From positions 1-57,417 of the forward strand of contig ONBW01000011.1 in NCBI GenBank assembly GCA_900316165.1: 57,417 nucleotides of DNA. The letters run 5' to 3'. Under the pieces are notes generated by a model, which saw only the letters and a list, made by a program, of their open reading frames with translations, had not been told where the DNA came from and searched no databases. Below, one piece after another: positions 42,150-52,945 of the stretch (positions within the stretch are counted from its first letter, which is position 1; each line of letters starts with the position of its first letter). Origin of the DNA: an uncultured Lachnospiraceae bacterium. GTDB taxonomy: Bacteria; Bacillota; Clostridia; Lachnospirales; Lachnospiraceae. The position numbers and the translations under genes were made by a program.

Positions 42150-42264
42150 GCTTGCCATAGACAGCAGGTGCTCATTTGAGCGCAACGCATTATGCTACCT
42201 GCCGAGGTAATGATTATTTTTTAAAGATCATTATGAATCCTGTGGCGCGTCCACAGGATTTTTT
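42150..42264 (+). promoter_or_regulatory. L10 leader (ribosomal protein autoregulatory RNA) with attenuator
   Basis: The sequence CATAGACAGCAGGTGC, then the complementary GCTACCTGCCGAGGTA, matches the conserved L10(L12)4-binding leader of Firmicutes. Downstream, TAATGAT/ATCATTA forms an alternative stem. AATCCTGTGG (42236-42245) with CCACAGGATT (42251-42260) and a T-run form the terminator. Excess L10-L12 complex should favour the terminator and shut rplJ-rplL. Confidence 0.9.
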
Positions 42265-42306
42265 ATTGCAAGCCAGAAAGACTATACTAACAGGAGGTAA
42301 AGTAAA

Positions 42307-42813
42307 TTGGCTAAAGTCGAATTAAAACAGCCTATCGTAGACGAGATCTCTGAGCAGATCAAGGATGCACAGTCTGTTGTCATCGTTGACTATCGCGGCC
42401 TTACTGTAGCACAGGACACTGACCTGCGTAAGCAGCTCCGTGAAGCTGGCTGCACCTATAAGGTTTACAAGAACACGATGATGAAGCGTGCATTCGCAGG
42501 CACCGACTGTGAGCAGCTCTCAGATCTTCTTGAGGGAACAAACGCCGTTGCTATTTCAAAAGACGACGCTACAGCTCCAGCACGTATCATCGCAAAGGTG
42601 GCAAAGGATGCCCCGGCACTTGAGATCAAGGCTGGTATCGTAGAGGGAACCTTATATGATGCTGATGGAATGAAGACTATCGCTTCTATCCCATCAAGAG
42701 ACGAGCTTCTTTCACGTCTTCTTGGTTCACTGCAGAGCCCTATCACGAACTTCGCAAGAGTTCTTAAGCAGATCGCTGATAAGGGCGGCGACGCACCAGA
42801 AGCAGCAGAGTAA
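42307..42813 (+). CDS. rplJ: Ribosomal protein L10
   Basis: The 168-residue protein starts with TTG at 42307 after an AGGAGG ribosome binding site. It shows VELKQPIVDEISEQIKDAQSVVIVDYRGLTVAQ, then LRKQLREAGCTYKVYKNTMM and LLEGTNAVAIS. L10 anchors the L7/L12 dimers on the ribosomal stalk; the C-terminal helix holds them. Expression is under the upstream L10 leader. The spacer to rplL is unusually long at 240 bp and holds the repeats at 42823-42890 and the long hairpin at 42933-43004. Confidence 0.96.
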   Translation: MAKVELKQPIVDEISEQIKDAQSVVIVDYRGLTVAQDTDLRKQLREAGCTYKVYKNTMMKRAFAGTDCEQLSDLLEGTNAVAISKDDATAPARIIAKVAKDAPALEIKAGIVEGTLYDADGMKTIASIPSRDELLSRLLGSLQSPITNFARVLKQIADKGGDAPEAAE

Positions 42814-42822
42814 ACTAGAGTA

Positions 42823-42890
42823 TGCTCGGCGCAGCCGGTCATACAAAGAAAGTCGATTTAGTATGTGCTCGGCGCAGCCGGTCATACAAA
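42823..42890 (+). repeat. Two exact 25-bp direct repeats forming tandem hairpins (rplJ-rplL spacer)
   Basis: TGCTCGGCGCAGCCGGTCAT followed by ACAAA occurs at 42823-42847 and again at 42866-42890, a 43-bp period. Each copy folds as GTATG..CGGC-GCA-GCCG..CATAC. Two hairpins therefore follow the rplJ stop. Confidence 0.85.
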
Positions 42891-42932
42891 ATTGAGAATT
42901 GTGTAAAGAGCGCCACAAGCGATTATATATAG

Positions 42933-43004
42933 ACAGGGCGCGACGACTGGTGTGCTCGCGCGCTTTTATGCGCCAACGAGCGCGCCAGTCGGAATTAGCC
43001 CTGT
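42933..43004 (+). other. Long GC-rich hairpin in the rplJ-rplL spacer
   Basis: ACAGGGC (42933-42939) pairs with GCCCTGT (42998-43004). CGACTGG-TGTGCTCG (42944-42958) pairs with CGAGCGCG-CCAGTCG (42977-42991), 15 bp with two G-T pairs. GCGC pairs with GCGC around a TTTTAT loop. It is much richer in GC than its surroundings and is not followed by a T-run. Confidence 0.8.
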
Positions 43005-43053
43005 CGACGAAATATTTCATGGCGCGACATTAAAAATTTGGAGGAAAAATAAA

Positions 43054-43431
43054 ATGGCTAAGATGACCACAGATGAATTTATCGCAGCAATCAAAGAGCT
43101 TTCAGTTCTTGAGTTAAATGACCTTGTAAAGGCTTGTGAGGAAGAGTTCGGCGTTTCAGCAGCAGCTGGCGTTGTAGTAGCAGCAGGCGGCGCAGCAGGC
43201 GGTGCAGCAGCTGAGGAGAAGGACAGCTTCGATGTAGAGCTTACTGAGATCGGTGCTAACAAGGTTAAGGTTATCAAGGTTGTTCGTGAGGCAACTGGAC
43301 TTGGACTTAAGGAAGCAAAGGATCTTGTTGATGCAGCTCCTAAGGTTATCAAGGAGGGCGCTGACAAGGCTACAGCTGATGACCTCAAGGCTAAGCTCGA
43401 GGAAGTTGGAGCAAAGGTTACTCTTAAGTAA
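43054..43431 (+). CDS. rplL: Ribosomal protein L7/L12
   Basis: The 125-residue protein begins [28 protein letters not shown]. It has the Ala/Gly-rich hinge (about residues 38-52) and the C-terminal domain [30 protein letters not shown]-like block that recruits translation factors. I chose the ATG at 43054, ten bases after GGAGG; the longer frame from 42952 would read through the spacer hairpin. It is the second gene after the L10 leader, present in multiple copies per ribosome, so extra expression control would be expected. A strong terminator follows. Confidence 0.97.
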   Translation: MAKMTTDEFIAAIKELSVLELNDLVKACEEEFGVSAAAGVVVAAGGAAGGAAAEEKDSFDVELTEIGANKVKVIKVVREATGLGLKEAKDLVDAAPKVIKEGADKATADDLKAKLEEVGAKVTLK

Positions 43432-43453
43432 TTTATTTTTACTTGAACCATTT

Positions 43454-43493
43454 ACGGTGCGGAAAGGCGTATGCCTTCCCGTGCCGTTTTTTT
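43454..43493 (+). terminator. Terminator after rplL
   Basis: ACGGTGCGGAAAGGC (43454-43468) pairs with GCCTTCCCGTGCCGT (43473-43487), 14 of 15 pairs with two G-T, followed by T7. Confidence 0.9.
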
Positions 43494-43506
43494 ATGCATT
43501 TTTATC

Positions 43507-43536
43507 TTGACTTTCGGGGCGTGATTGTGATATAGT
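43507..43536 (+). promoter_or_regulatory. Promoter of rpoB-rpoC
   Basis: TTGACT (43507-43512), 18-nt spacer, TATAGT (43531-43536). The start codon of rpoB is about 105 bp downstream. Confidence 0.7.
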
Positions 43537-43641
43537 ATATCGTGCTTTTACCATGGGCTCAGTTTGCGGGGTCTTTGTGCGCATTTTTGAGCAGTGGAAG
43601 GCATCATGTCAAGTATATTTTTTACGAAAGGTGAGCTTTAA

Positions 43642-46600
43642 ATGGAGAAAAACAGAATACGTCCTGTTAAATCCGGCAAGGGCATACGAATGAGCTACGC
43701 CAGGCAGAAGGAAGTACTGGAGATGCCGAACTTCATCGAAGTTCAGAAGAAGTCATTCCAGTGGTTCTTAGACGAAGGCCTGAAGGAAGCTTTTGATGAC
43801 ATCAACCCTATTACGGATTTCAGCGATCATCTGAGTCTCGAGTTTGTTGATTTCAAACTCCTGAAGGACAAAGCAAAGTACACCATCCCAGAGTGCAAAG
43901 AGAGAGACGCTACATACGCAGCCCCTCTCCAGGTGAAGGTCCGTCTCTATAACAAAGAGACTGATGAAATGCAGGAGCACGAGATCTTCATGGGTGATCT
44001 GCCTCTTATGACAGAGACAGGTACTTTTGTTATAAACGGAGCAGAGCGTGTTATCGTAAGCCAGCTCGTCCGTTCTCCTGGTATCTATTATGGCATCGAC
44101 CATGATAAGATCGGAAAGAGACTCTTTTCATGCACAGTAATCCCGAACCGTGGAGCCTGGCTTGAATACGAGACGGATTCGAATGACGTATTTTTTGTCC
44201 GTGTAGACCGTACCAGAAAAGTACCAGTCACTGTACTTCTTCGTGCATTAGGTCTTGGCACCAACCAGCAGATCCTCGATGTATTCGGAGATGAGCCGAA
44301 GATTAAGGCCAGCTTCGAGAAGGATCCATGCCTCGAGGGTGAGAATGCCCAGGGAAGCCATGAGAGAGGCCTTATCGAACTCTATAAGAAGATCCGTCCG
44401 GGTGAGCCAATAACAGCTGAGAACGCTGAGGGACTCATCAGCTCTATGTTCTTCGATCCGAGAAGGTATGATCTCGCAAAGGTCGGCAGATATAAGTTCA
44501 ATAAAAAGCTTGCACTCCGCAGAAGAATCACAAATCATATTCTTGCAGAGGATGTAGTTGATGAGACTACAGGTGAGGTACTTGCAGAGGCAGGCACAAA
44601 GGTTACAAGAGAGCTCGCTGATACTATTCAGAACGCCGGCGTTCCTTATGTCATGATCCAGACTGAGGAGAGAAATGTCAAAGTCTTATCAAATATGATG
44701 GTAGACCTTAAGGCATATGTAGACTTCGACCCTCTTAAGGAAGTAGGCATCAAGGAGAAGGTCTACTATCCTGTCCTTAAGACTATCCTCGACGAGTGCG
44801 GAGATGACACAGAAGCGTTAAAGGAAGCTCTTGTAAGAGACAAGAATGACCTTGTTCCGAAGCATATTACAAAAGAGGATATTTTTGCCTCAATCAACTA
44901 TAATATGCACCTCGAGTGGGGCATTGGTACAGACGACGACATCGACCACTTAGGAAACCGTCGTGTACGTGCCGTTGGTGAGCTGTTACAGAACCAGTAT
45001 AGAATCGGTCTTTCAAGACTTGAGAGAGTCGTTCGTGAGAGAATGACTACAACTGACGCAGCAGAGATCCAGCCTCAGAAGCTCATAAATATCAAGCCTG
45101 TTACAGCAGCTATCAAGGAGTTCTTTGGTTCATCACAGCTGTCTCAGTTCATGGACCAGAACAACCCGCTTTCAGAGCTTACACATAAGAGACGTCTTTC
45201 AGCCCTTGGACCTGGTGGTCTTTCAAGAGACCGTGCCGGATTCGAGGTACGTGATGTCCACTATACACACTACGGCCGTATGTGTCCTATCGAGACACCA
45301 GAAGGACCGAACATCGGACTCATCAACTCTCTTGCCAGCTACGCGAGAATCAATGAGTACGGTTTCATTGAGGCACCTTACCGTAAGATAGATAAATCTG
45401 ATCCTAAGAATCCGCGTGTCACAAACGAAGTAGTCTATATGACCGCAGATGAAGAGGATAATTACCATGTAGCACAGGCAAACGAAAAGCTCGATGCTGA
45501 CGGACATTTTGTCAGACAGATGGTAGCCGGACGTTTCAGAGAAGAAACTCAGGAGTACGACAGGTCACTCTTCGACTTTATGGATGTGTCTCCTCGAATG
45601 GTATTCTCAGTTGCTACAGCCCTTATCCCGTTCCTGCAGAACGATGACGCAAACCGTGCGCTGATGGGTTCCAACATGCAGCGTCAGGCCGTACCTCTTC
45701 TTACTACAGAGGCACCAGTCGTTGGAACTGCTATGGAAGGAAGAGCAGCACGTGACTCAGGAGATTGCGTTCTTGCAAAGCATGCAGGTGTCGTAGAGAG
45801 ATCTGAGTCTACGAGAATCGTTGTCCGCACAGATGACGGTCAGAGAGATGAGTACATCCTCATAAAGTTCCAGAGATCGAACCAGTCGAACTGCTACAAT
45901 CAGCGTCCTATCGTATTCAAGGGCGACAGAGTAGAGGAGGGCGAGGTAATCGCTGATGGCCCATCTACCAAGAACGGAGAGCTTTCATTAGGTAAGAACC
46001 CGCTGATCGGATTCATGACCTGGGAAGGTTACAACTACGAGGACGCCGTACTTTTATCAGAGAGACTTGTCAGAGACGATGTCTTCACCTCTATCCATAT
46101 GGAGGAGTTCGATATCGAGGCTCGTGAGACAAAGCTCGGACCTGAGGAGATTACAAAGGAAGTACCTGGAGTTGGTGCTGACGCTTTAAAGGATCTCGAT
46201 TCAGACGGTATCATCCGTATCGGCGCTGAGGTAAGAGCTGGAGATATCCTTGTTGGAAAAGTAACCCCTAAGGGCGAGACAGAGCTTACCGCAGAGGAGA
46301 GACTTCTCCGTGCTATCTTTGGTGAGAAGGCAAGAGAGGTTCGTGATACCTCACTTCGTGTACCTCATGGATATTACGGAATCGTAGTTGCTGCAAAGAC
46401 ATTTACAAGAGAAAACGACGAGCTGGCTCCTGGAGTAAACAAGTCAGTCCGTATCTACATAGCTCAGAAGAGAAAGATTTCAGTCGGTGATAAGATGGCC
46501 GGTCGTCACGGAAACAAGGGTGTTGTTTCACGTGTACTTCCAGTTGAGGATATGCCTTATCTGCCAAATGGCCGTCCACTTGATATCTGCCTTAACCCGA

Positions 46601-47616
46601 TGGGCGTACCTTCACGTATGAATATCGGACAGGTGCTTGAAATCCATCTTTCACTTGCAGCAAAGGTATTAGGCTTTAATATCGAGACACCTGTATTTGA
46701 TGGTGCAAACGAGAATGATATCGCCGATGCTCTTGCTATGGCAAATGATTATGCCAGAATCGACCTTACCGGAAAGGATAAGGAGAGAGGCTTTACAAAT
46801 AACAATGGTCAGGAATCCATTACCTGGGATGAGTTCAAGGAGAAGTACGAGGGCTCTGTAAATGCCGATGTCATGAATTATCTGTGGGAGCACAGAGAGC
46901 ATACAAAGCAGTGGCACGGTGTAGCTATTGGTCAGGATGGTAAGGTTCAGCTTCGTGATGGAAGAACCGGTGAAGAATTCCCTTCAGCTGTAACTATCGG
47001 ACACATGCACTACCTGAAACTCCATCACCTCGTAGATGATAAGATTCATGCCCGTTCTACTGGTCCGTACTCACTCGTTACACAGCAGCCTCTCGGTGGT
47101 AAAGCTCAGTTCGGTGGACAGCGTTTCGGAGAAATGGAGGTTTGGGCTCTTGAGGCTTATGGCGCAGCCTATACACTCCAGGAAATCCTTACCATGAAAT
47201 CCGATGATGTGGTAGGCCGTGTAAAGACTTACGAGGCTATTATCAAGGGACAGAACATCCCGGCTCCAGGTATCCCTGAGTCATTCAAGGTTATGCTCAA
47301 GGAGCTCCAGTCACTATGCCTTGACGTCAAGGTTCTTGATGACAAGGGCGAGGAAGTGAAGCTTATGGAGTCACAGGACTACGGTAACACGAACATTAAT
47401 AAGCTTATTTCTGATGACAGCAGGGATTATGCCTTTGAGAAGAGCGAGAATTTCGAGAAGGCCGGTTTCACACATCAGGAGATAAATACTCAGACAGGTG
47501 AGTTTGAGAACGTTTCTTCAGATGATAATGACAGCGATGATGATCTCGACGACGATTTTGAGCTTGATCCACAGAAGCTTGCTTCAGAGCTCTCAAATCT
47601 GTCAGATGACGAATAA
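43642..47616 (+). CDS. rpoB: DNA-directed RNA polymerase subunit beta
   Basis: The 1324-residue protein is full-length RpoB. Landmarks include [18 protein letters not shown] in the protrusion, the rifampicin region [25 protein letters not shown] with wild-type-like Asp, His and Arg positions, [34 protein letters not shown] near the active centre, and a C-terminal [24 protein letters not shown]. The last 60 residues are an acidic tail ([16 protein letters not shown]), longer than in Bacillus but usual in Lachnospiraceae. It has its own promoter after the rplL terminator. rpoC begins 15 bp after its stop. Confidence 0.98.
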   Translation: MEKNRIRPVKSGKGIRMSYARQKEVLEMPNFIEVQKKSFQWFLDEGLKEAFDDINPITDFSDHLSLEFVDFKLLKDKAKYTIPECKERDATYAAPLQVKVRLYNKETDEMQEHEIFMGDLPLMTETGTFVINGAERVIVSQLVRSPGIYYGIDHDKIGKRLFSCTVIPNRGAWLEYETDSNDVFFVRVDRTRKVPVTVLLRALGLGTNQQILDVFGDEPKIKASFEKDPCLEGENAQGSHERGLIELYKKIRPGEPITAENAEGLISSMFFDPRRYDLAKVGRYKFNKKLALRRRITNHILAEDVVDETTGEVLAEAGTKVTRELADTIQNAGVPYVMIQTEERNVKVLSNMMVDLKAYVDFDPLKEVGIKEKVYYPVLKTILDECGDDTEALKEALVRDKNDLVPKHITKEDIFASINYNMHLEWGIGTDDDIDHLGNRRVRAVGELLQNQYRIGLSRLERVVRERMTTTDAAEIQPQKLINIKPVTAAIKEFFGSSQLSQFMDQNNPLSELTHKRRLSALGPGGLSRDRAGFEVRDVHYTHYGRMCPIETPEGPNIGLINSLASYARINEYGFIEAPYRKIDKSDPKNPRVTNEVVYMTADEEDNYHVAQANEKLDADGHFVRQMVAGRFREETQEYDRSLFDFMDVSPRMVFSVATALIPFLQNDDANRALMGSNMQRQAVPLLTTEAPVVGTAMEGRAARDSGDCVLAKHAGVVERSESTRIVVRTDDGQRDEYILIKFQRSNQSNCYNQRPIVFKGDRVEEGEVIADGPSTKNGELSLGKNPLIGFMTWEGYNYEDAVLLSERLVRDDVFTSIHMEEFDIEARETKLGPEEITKEVPGVGADALKDLDSDGIIRIGAEVRAGDILVGKVTPKGETELTAEERLLRAIFGEKAREVRDTSLRVPHGYYGIVVAAKTFTRENDELAPGVNKSVRIYIAQKRKISVGDKMAGRHGNKGVVSRVLPVEDMPYLPNGRPLDICLNPMGVPSRMNIGQVLEIHLSLAAKVLGFNIETPVFDGANENDIADALAMANDYARIDLTGKDKERGFTNNNGQESITWDEFKEKYEGSVNADVMNYLWEHREHTKQWHGVAIGQDGKVQLRDGRTGEEFPSAVTIGHMHYLKLHHLVDDKIHARSTGPYSLVTQQPLGGKAQFGGQRFGEMEVWALEAYGAAYTLQEILTMKSDDVVGRVKTYEAIIKGQNIPAPGIPESFKVMLKELQSLCLDVKVLDDKGEEVKLMESQDYGNTNINKLISDDSRDYAFEKSENFEKAGFTHQEINTQTGEFENVSSDDNDSDDDLDDDFELDPQKLASELSNLSDDE

Positions 47617-47631
47617 GGGAAGGAGAAATTG

Positions 47632-50600
47632 ATGCCGGAAAAAAAGGAAAAAACCACAAATCAGTCTATCGGTTTTGATTCGATAAAGATCGGTCTGGCT
47701 TCTCCGGAACAGATAAGGGAGTGGTCTCACGGTGAGGTTAAGAAGCCTGAGACCATAAATTACCGTACATTAAAGCCTGAGAAGGATGGACTTTTCTGCG
47801 AAAAGATCTTTGGACCTACAAAGGACTGGGAGTGTCACTGCGGAAAATACAAGAAGATCCGTTATAAGGGTGTTGTCTGTGACCGATGCGGAGTCGAGGT
47901 CACAAAGGCATCTGTAAGACGTGAGAGAATGGGCCACATCGAGCTTGCTGCTCCAGTATCACATATCTGGTACTTCAAGGGCATCCCTTCACGTATGGGA
48001 CTCATTCTTGACCTTTCTCCAAGGGTACTTGAGAGAGTTCTCTATTTTGCAGCATATATCGTTCTTGATCCTAAGGATACACCGCTTCAGAAGAAGCAGG
48101 TACTCTCAGAACAGGAATATCAGTCATACGTAGATCAGTACGGAGTTGATGGTTTCCGTGCAGGAATGGGAGCCGAGGCTATTCAGGAACTCCTTAAGGA
48201 GATCGACCTCGACAAGGATTCTACAGAGCTTACAGAAGAGCTTGAGAATGCTTCAGGCCAGAAGAGAGCCCGTATCATGAAGAGACTCGAGGTAGTCGAG
48301 GCATTCCGTGAATCAGGAAACAGACCTGAGTGGATGATCTTAAACGTTCTTCCAGTCATTCCACCTGATCTTCGTCCAATGGTACAGCTCGACGGAGGCA
48401 GATTTGCTACATCTGACTTAAACGATCTGTACAGACGTATCATTAACAGAAATAATCGTCTCAGAAGACTTCTTGAGCTCGCTGCTCCTGATATCATCAT
48501 CAGGAACGAGAAGCGTATGCTCCAGGAGGCAGTTGATGCACTTATAGATAACGGCCGCCGTGGAAGAGCTGTTACAGGACCTGGAAACAGAGCCCTCAAG
48601 TCTCTTTCAGACATGCTCAAGGGTAAGAACGGAAGATTCCGTCAGAACCTCCTTGGAAAACGTGTTGACTATTCAGGACGTTCCGTTATCGTCGTTGGAC
48701 CAGACCTTAAGATGTATCAGTGTGGTCTTCCAAAGGAGATGGCTATCGAGCTCTTCAAACCTTTCGTTATGAGAGAGCTTGTTCATACAGGATATGCTAC
48801 GAACATCAAGAATGCAAAGAAGATGGTCGAGAAGCAGAATGATCCGAGAGTCTGGGATGTCCTTGAGGACGTCATCAAAGAGCATCCGGTTATGCTCAAC
48901 CGTGCTCCGACACTTCACAGACTTGGTATTCAGGCATTTGAGCCAATCCTTGTAGAAGGAAAGGCAATAAGACTCCATCCTATGGTCTGCGCCGCATTCA
49001 ATGCCGACTTCGATGGAGACCAGATGGCTGTCCATCTTCCTCTTACTCAGGAAGCACAGGCAGAGTGCCGTTTCATGCTGCTTTCACCAAACAACCTCTT
49101 AAAGCCTTCAGACGGCGGAGTTGTCGCAGTACCTGGACAGGATATGGTCCTCGGTATCTACTACATGACTCAGGAACGTCAGGGTGTAAAGGGCGAAGGC
49201 AAGATTTTCAGAAGCATGAATGAAGCACTTCTTGCTCATGAGAACGGAGAGCTTGACTGGCATGCCAGAATCAAGGTCCGTGTCAGAAAGACTATGCCGG
49301 ATGGCAGAGAACTCTGCGGACTTGTAGAGTCAACTCTCGGACGTTTTATCGTAAATGAGGCTATTCCTCAGGATCTCGGATTTGTCGACAGAAGCATTCC
49401 GGGAAATGAGTTAAAGCTCGAAGTCGATAAGATGATAAAGAAAAAAGACCAGAAGGCCATCCTTGAAAAGGTTATGCATAAGCATGGCGCTACAAGGACA
49501 GCCGAGGTTCTCGATGATATAAAGGCAATGGGCTACAAGTATTGTACGCTCTCATCTCTGTCAGTTTCTATTTCAGATATGACAGTGCCGCCTCAGAAGC
49601 CAGAGCTTATCGCAGGCGCAGAGAAGACTGTTGATAAAATCAACAAGAAGTACAGAAGAGGTCTTCTCACTGAGGGTGAGCGTTACAAAGAGGTTATCGA
49701 GACCTGGGAGAAGACAGATAAGGAACTTACAGATGACCTCTTAAATGGTCTCGATGCTCAGAACGAGATCTACATGATGGCAGACTCAGGAGCCCGTGGT
49801 TCTGATAAGCAGATCAAGCAGCTTGCTGGTATGCGTGGACTGATGGCCGATACAACTGGTCACACCATCGAGATGCCTATCAAGTCGAACTTCCGTGAAG
49901 GTCTTGACGTACTCGAGTATTTCATGTCAGCTCATGGTGCTCGTAAGGGAATGTCAGATACAGCTCTTCGTACAGCGGATTCAGGATACCTGACCAGACG
50001 AATGGTTGATGTATCTCAGGAGCTTATCATTAAGGAGAATGACTGTAACGAGGGCAAGGACAGACCTACACCTGGTATGTACGTCAGTGCATTCACCAGT
50101 GGTAAGGAGGTCATCGAGGAGCTTCAGGATCGTATCACAGGCCGTTTCGCAGCTGAAACTATCTGCGACGCTGATGGTAATGTCATCGTAAAAGAGAATC
50201 ATATGATCACTCCTGCCCGTGCAGAAGCTATCTGCACCAAGGGTGTTGATAAGGACGGAAAGCCAGTAACCAGAGTAAAGATCAGAAGTATCCTTTCCTG
50301 CCGCTGCAAGAATGGTATCTGCGCAAAGTGCTATGGTGCGAACATGGCTACCGGACAGCCTGTACAGGTTGGTGAGGCTGTTGGTATCATCGCAGCCCAG
50401 TCTATCGGTGAGCCTGGTACACAGCTTACAATGCGTACCTTCCACTCAGGCGGTGTTGCCGGAACTGATATCACCCAGGGTCTTCCTCGTGTAGAGGAGC
50501 TTTTCGAGGCCCGTAGACCTAAGGGTATGGCAACCATTACAGAGATCGCTGGTACTGTTCATATCCGCGAGGATAAGAATCACCAGGAGATCGATGTCGT

Positions 50601-51288
50601 ATCAGATGATGGTGAGACAAAGTCTTACCTGATCACCTACGGAAGCCACATCAGTGTTACTGATGGAGCTCATGTAGAGGCTGGTGATCCGCTTACAGCT
50701 GGTTCTATCAATCCTCATGATCTGCTCGATGTCCGTGGTATCGAAGCTGTTCAGGACTACATCCTTCAGGAAGTACAGCGAGTTTACAGACTGCAGGGTG
50801 TTGAGATTTCTGATAAGCATATCGAGGTCATCGTTCGTCAGATGATGAAGAAGGTCCGCATAGAGCAGGCTGGAGATTCAAACTTCCTTCCTGGAAGCCA
50901 GGTGGATTTCCTCGATTTCGAGGATACAAATGAGGAGCTCGAGAAGGAAGGCAAGGAGCCAGCAGAAGGCGAGCGTGTACTTCTTGGTATTACCAAGGCC
51001 GCACTTGCTACTGATTCGTTCCTGTCAGCCGCATCATTCCAGGAGACGACAAAGGTACTTACCGATGCCGCAATCAAGGGAAAGGTCGACCATCTCCAGG
51101 GCTTGAAGGAGAACGTTATCATCGGAAAACTTATTCCGGCCGGAACTGGTATGAAGCGTTACAGAGACATCAAGCTCAATACAGATTATCAGACGAAGCT
51201 TGTGGATGAAAACGGAGAAGAAGAGGAATTAGTAGAGGCCGAAGAGGCAGCTGCAGCACCAGCTTCAGATACCGTTGATATCGATTAA
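47632..51288 (+). CDS. rpoC: DNA-directed RNA polymerase subunit beta'
   Basis: The 1218-residue subunit carries the N-terminal zinc ribbon ([15 protein letters not shown]), the clamp and rudder, and the catalytic [12 protein letters not shown] with Mg-binding Asp459, Asp461 and Asp463. The bridge-helix and trigger-loop region includes [21 protein letters not shown]-like residues, and the second zinc site is [14 protein letters not shown] use the ATG at 47632, six bases after AAGGAG; TTG at 47629 is an alternative. The C-terminus has an acidic Ala-rich tail. It is co-transcribed with rpoB and followed by a strong terminator. Confidence 0.98.
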   Translation: MPEKKEKTTNQSIGFDSIKIGLASPEQIREWSHGEVKKPETINYRTLKPEKDGLFCEKIFGPTKDWECHCGKYKKIRYKGVVCDRCGVEVTKASVRRERMGHIELAAPVSHIWYFKGIPSRMGLILDLSPRVLERVLYFAAYIVLDPKDTPLQKKQVLSEQEYQSYVDQYGVDGFRAGMGAEAIQELLKEIDLDKDSTELTEELENASGQKRARIMKRLEVVEAFRESGNRPEWMILNVLPVIPPDLRPMVQLDGGRFATSDLNDLYRRIINRNNRLRRLLELAAPDIIIRNEKRMLQEAVDALIDNGRRGRAVTGPGNRALKSLSDMLKGKNGRFRQNLLGKRVDYSGRSVIVVGPDLKMYQCGLPKEMAIELFKPFVMRELVHTGYATNIKNAKKMVEKQNDPRVWDVLEDVIKEHPVMLNRAPTLHRLGIQAFEPILVEGKAIRLHPMVCAAFNADFDGDQMAVHLPLTQEAQAECRFMLLSPNNLLKPSDGGVVAVPGQDMVLGIYYMTQERQGVKGEGKIFRSMNEALLAHENGELDWHARIKVRVRKTMPDGRELCGLVESTLGRFIVNEAIPQDLGFVDRSIPGNELKLEVDKMIKKKDQKAILEKVMHKHGATRTAEVLDDIKAMGYKYCTLSSLSVSISDMTVPPQKPELIAGAEKTVDKINKKYRRGLLTEGERYKEVIETWEKTDKELTDDLLNGLDAQNEIYMMADSGARGSDKQIKQLAGMRGLMADTTGHTIEMPIKSNFREGLDVLEYFMSAHGARKGMSDTALRTADSGYLTRRMVDVSQELIIKENDCNEGKDRPTPGMYVSAFTSGKEVIEELQDRITGRFAAETICDADGNVIVKENHMITPARAEAICTKGVDKDGKPVTRVKIRSILSCRCKNGICAKCYGANMATGQPVQVGEAVGIIAAQSIGEPGTQLTMRTFHSGGVAGTDITQGLPRVEELFEARRPKGMATITEIAGTVHIREDKNHQEIDVVSDDGETKSYLITYGSHISVTDGAHVEAGDPLTAGSINPHDLLDVRGIEAVQDYILQEVQRVYRLQGVEISDKHIEVIVRQMMKKVRIEQAGDSNFLPGSQVDFLDFEDTNEELEKEGKEPAEGERVLLGITKAALATDSFLSAASFQETTKVLTDAAIKGKVDHLQGLKENVIIGKLIPAGTGMKRYRDIKLNTDYQTKLVDENGEEEELVEAEEAAAAPASDTVDID

Positions 51289-51300
51289 TGAATTTTAGCG

Positions 51301-51331
51301 GCCCGCCGGCGTTAAGCTGGCGGGCTTTTTT
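51301..51331 (+). terminator. Terminator of rpoB-rpoC
   Basis: GCCCGCC (51301-51307) pairs with GGCGGGC (51319-51325), extended by GC/GC inside, and T6 follows. The next start codon is only 7 bp past the T-run. Confidence 0.93.
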
Positions 51332-51337
51332 GAAAAA

Positions 51338-52093
51338 ATGAACGAAAAAGTATCTATCATAACACCGTGCTACAACGGTGCAAAATACATTGGAGAGACC
51401 ATCGAATCTGTGCTCGCTCAGGACTATAAGGACTGGGAGATGCTTATTGTAAACGACGGCTCTTCTGACAACTCAGTGGAGGTCATCTCCTCTTATGTCG
51501 AGAAGGATCCGAGGATAAGACTTATAAACCAGCCAAACGGAGGATCTGCAAACGCAAGAAATAATGGCATAAGGCAGGCCACAGGCCGCTATATAGCTCT
51601 TCTTGACGCTGATGATCTGTGGAATCCGGACTTTCTTTCGGAACAGCTTTTATTTTTAAAAGAAAAAAAAGCTGCGGTAGTCTGCTCGAGCTACGCTCAT
51701 ATAGATGAGAACTCAAGGGTTTTTGGAAAAGTAGACGTGGCCAAGCCTGTGATAACGCTTAAGGACATGTATGTGATGAACAGAATCGGCTGTCTTACAG
51801 GGCTTTATGACGCCGGCACATATGGCAAGGTGTATCTACGCGAGGAGCTTAAGAGCCTGCGCGACGACTACGCCTACTGGATCGACTGCGTCAAAAAGAC
51901 CGGTGTCGCATATGGAAACCAGAAAGTCCTTGCGAGGTATCGTGTGCTTGGCTCTTCTACTACCGGAAACAAGAAAAAGCTGATAAAGGTGCAGTGGCGT
52001 TTTTACAGGGAATACCTGCATTTGAATCCGTTTTCTGCCTGTGTAAACCTTATTTGCTGGGGTGCGGCAGGCCTTAAAAAATTCAGGAGCTGA
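51338..52093 (+). CDS. Family 2 glycosyltransferase
   Basis: The 251-residue GT-A enzyme starts MNEKVSIITPCYNGAKYIGETIESVLAQDY. It has VNDGSSDNSVEVI, NGGSANARNNGIRQATGRYIALLDADDLW with the donor-metal D-A-D motif, and a C-terminal YRVLGSSTTGNKKKLIKVQW block typical of short teichuronic/EPS-type glycosyltransferases. It has no membrane helices and would act at the cytoplasmic face; the sugar is unknown. The ATG follows the rpoC terminator by 7 bp and lacks a clear ribosome binding site, so it is either expressed from terminator read-through or translated weakly. cvfB follows after 1 bp. Confidence 0.9.
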   Translation: MNEKVSIITPCYNGAKYIGETIESVLAQDYKDWEMLIVNDGSSDNSVEVISSYVEKDPRIRLINQPNGGSANARNNGIRQATGRYIALLDADDLWNPDFLSEQLLFLKEKKAAVVCSSYAHIDENSRVFGKVDVAKPVITLKDMYVMNRIGCLTGLYDAGTYGKVYLREELKSLRDDYAYWIDCVKKTGVAYGNQKVLARYRVLGSSTTGNKKKLIKVQWRFYREYLHLNPFSACVNLICWGAAGLKKFRS

Positions 52094-52094
52094 T

Positions 52095-52931
52095 ATGTTT
52101 AAACTGTGTGAATATCAAAATCTCACGATTGCCCGTTTCAAGGAATTCGGCGCGCTTCTTGAGGAAAATAAAGATGACGAGAAGAGGGTTCTTCTGCCTT
52201 CAAAGGAACTTCCTGAGGATGCGGAAATCGGGGACACCATAAAGGTTTTTATCTACCTCGACAGTAAGGACAGGATGATCGCGACGACTAAGGAGCCTCG
52301 TATCACCTTAGATCAGGTGAAGACTCTTACTGTAACTGATGTGACAAAAATCGGACTTTTTCTAGACTGGGGCCTTCCGAAGGATTTGCTGCTGCCTTTC
52401 CATGAGATAAATGGAAAGCCTGAAAAGGGTGACGAGGTGCTTGTCCGCCTCTATATAGATAAGAGCGGCCGTCCGGCGGCTACCATGCGCCATCTATATC
52501 ATTATCTGAGAACCGACAGTCCGTACAAAAAAGGCGATATGGTCGAGGGACGAATCTATGAGTTCGGCCATGACTTCGGGACATTTGTTGCGGTAGACGA
52601 TATTTTTTCAGGAATGATACCGAGGCATGAGGACACGAGTCATCTCAGGAGTGGCGACGTGATAAATCTCAAGGTTACGGATGTTAAGCCTGACGGAAAG
52701 CTTGCGCTTACGACCAGAAAAGAGGCCTATCAGGAGCTGGATGAGGACGGCGCGAAGCTGATGGAGATCATCGAGTCGTACGCTGGCGTTCTGCCTTTTA
52801 CAGAGAAGGCATCACCTGAGGTCATCAAGCGTGAGACAGGGCTCTCAAAGGCCGCGTTCAAGCGTGCCATAGGGCACTTATACAAGGAGCGGAAAATAAC
52901 CCTTGACGGCGGAAAAATCAGGAAAGCGTAA
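52095..52931 (+). CDS. cvfB: CvfB-like S1 domain RNA-binding protein
   Basis: The 278-residue protein has three S1-like OB domains (about residues 10-65, 70-130 and 145-210) and a C-terminal winged-helix part (FTEKASPEVIKRETGLSKAAFKRAIGHLYKERKI). This is the arrangement of CvfB/YitL, an RNA-binding regulator of virulence and exoprotein genes in Firmicutes. Motifs include GDTIKVFIYLDSKDRMIATT, LLPFHEIN, KGDMVEGRIYEFG and VTDVKPDGKLALTTR. I place the start at the ATG at 52095 after AGGAG, just past the glycosyltransferase stop; a start at 52062 would overlap that gene by 32 bp. Confidence 0.88.
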   Translation: MFKLCEYQNLTIARFKEFGALLEENKDDEKRVLLPSKELPEDAEIGDTIKVFIYLDSKDRMIATTKEPRITLDQVKTLTVTDVTKIGLFLDWGLPKDLLLPFHEINGKPEKGDEVLVRLYIDKSGRPAATMRHLYHYLRTDSPYKKGDMVEGRIYEFGHDFGTFVAVDDIFSGMIPRHEDTSHLRSGDVINLKVTDVKPDGKLALTTRKEAYQELDEDGAKLMEIIESYAGVLPFTEKASPEVIKRETGLSKAAFKRAIGHLYKERKITLDGGKIRKA

Positions 52932-52945
52932 GAAAGGAATAATAC

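Noticed and set aside
42823-42890. CRISPR array
   Set aside because: Only two repeats with an 18-bp gap and no cas genes; the copies are hairpins in a ribosomal operon.
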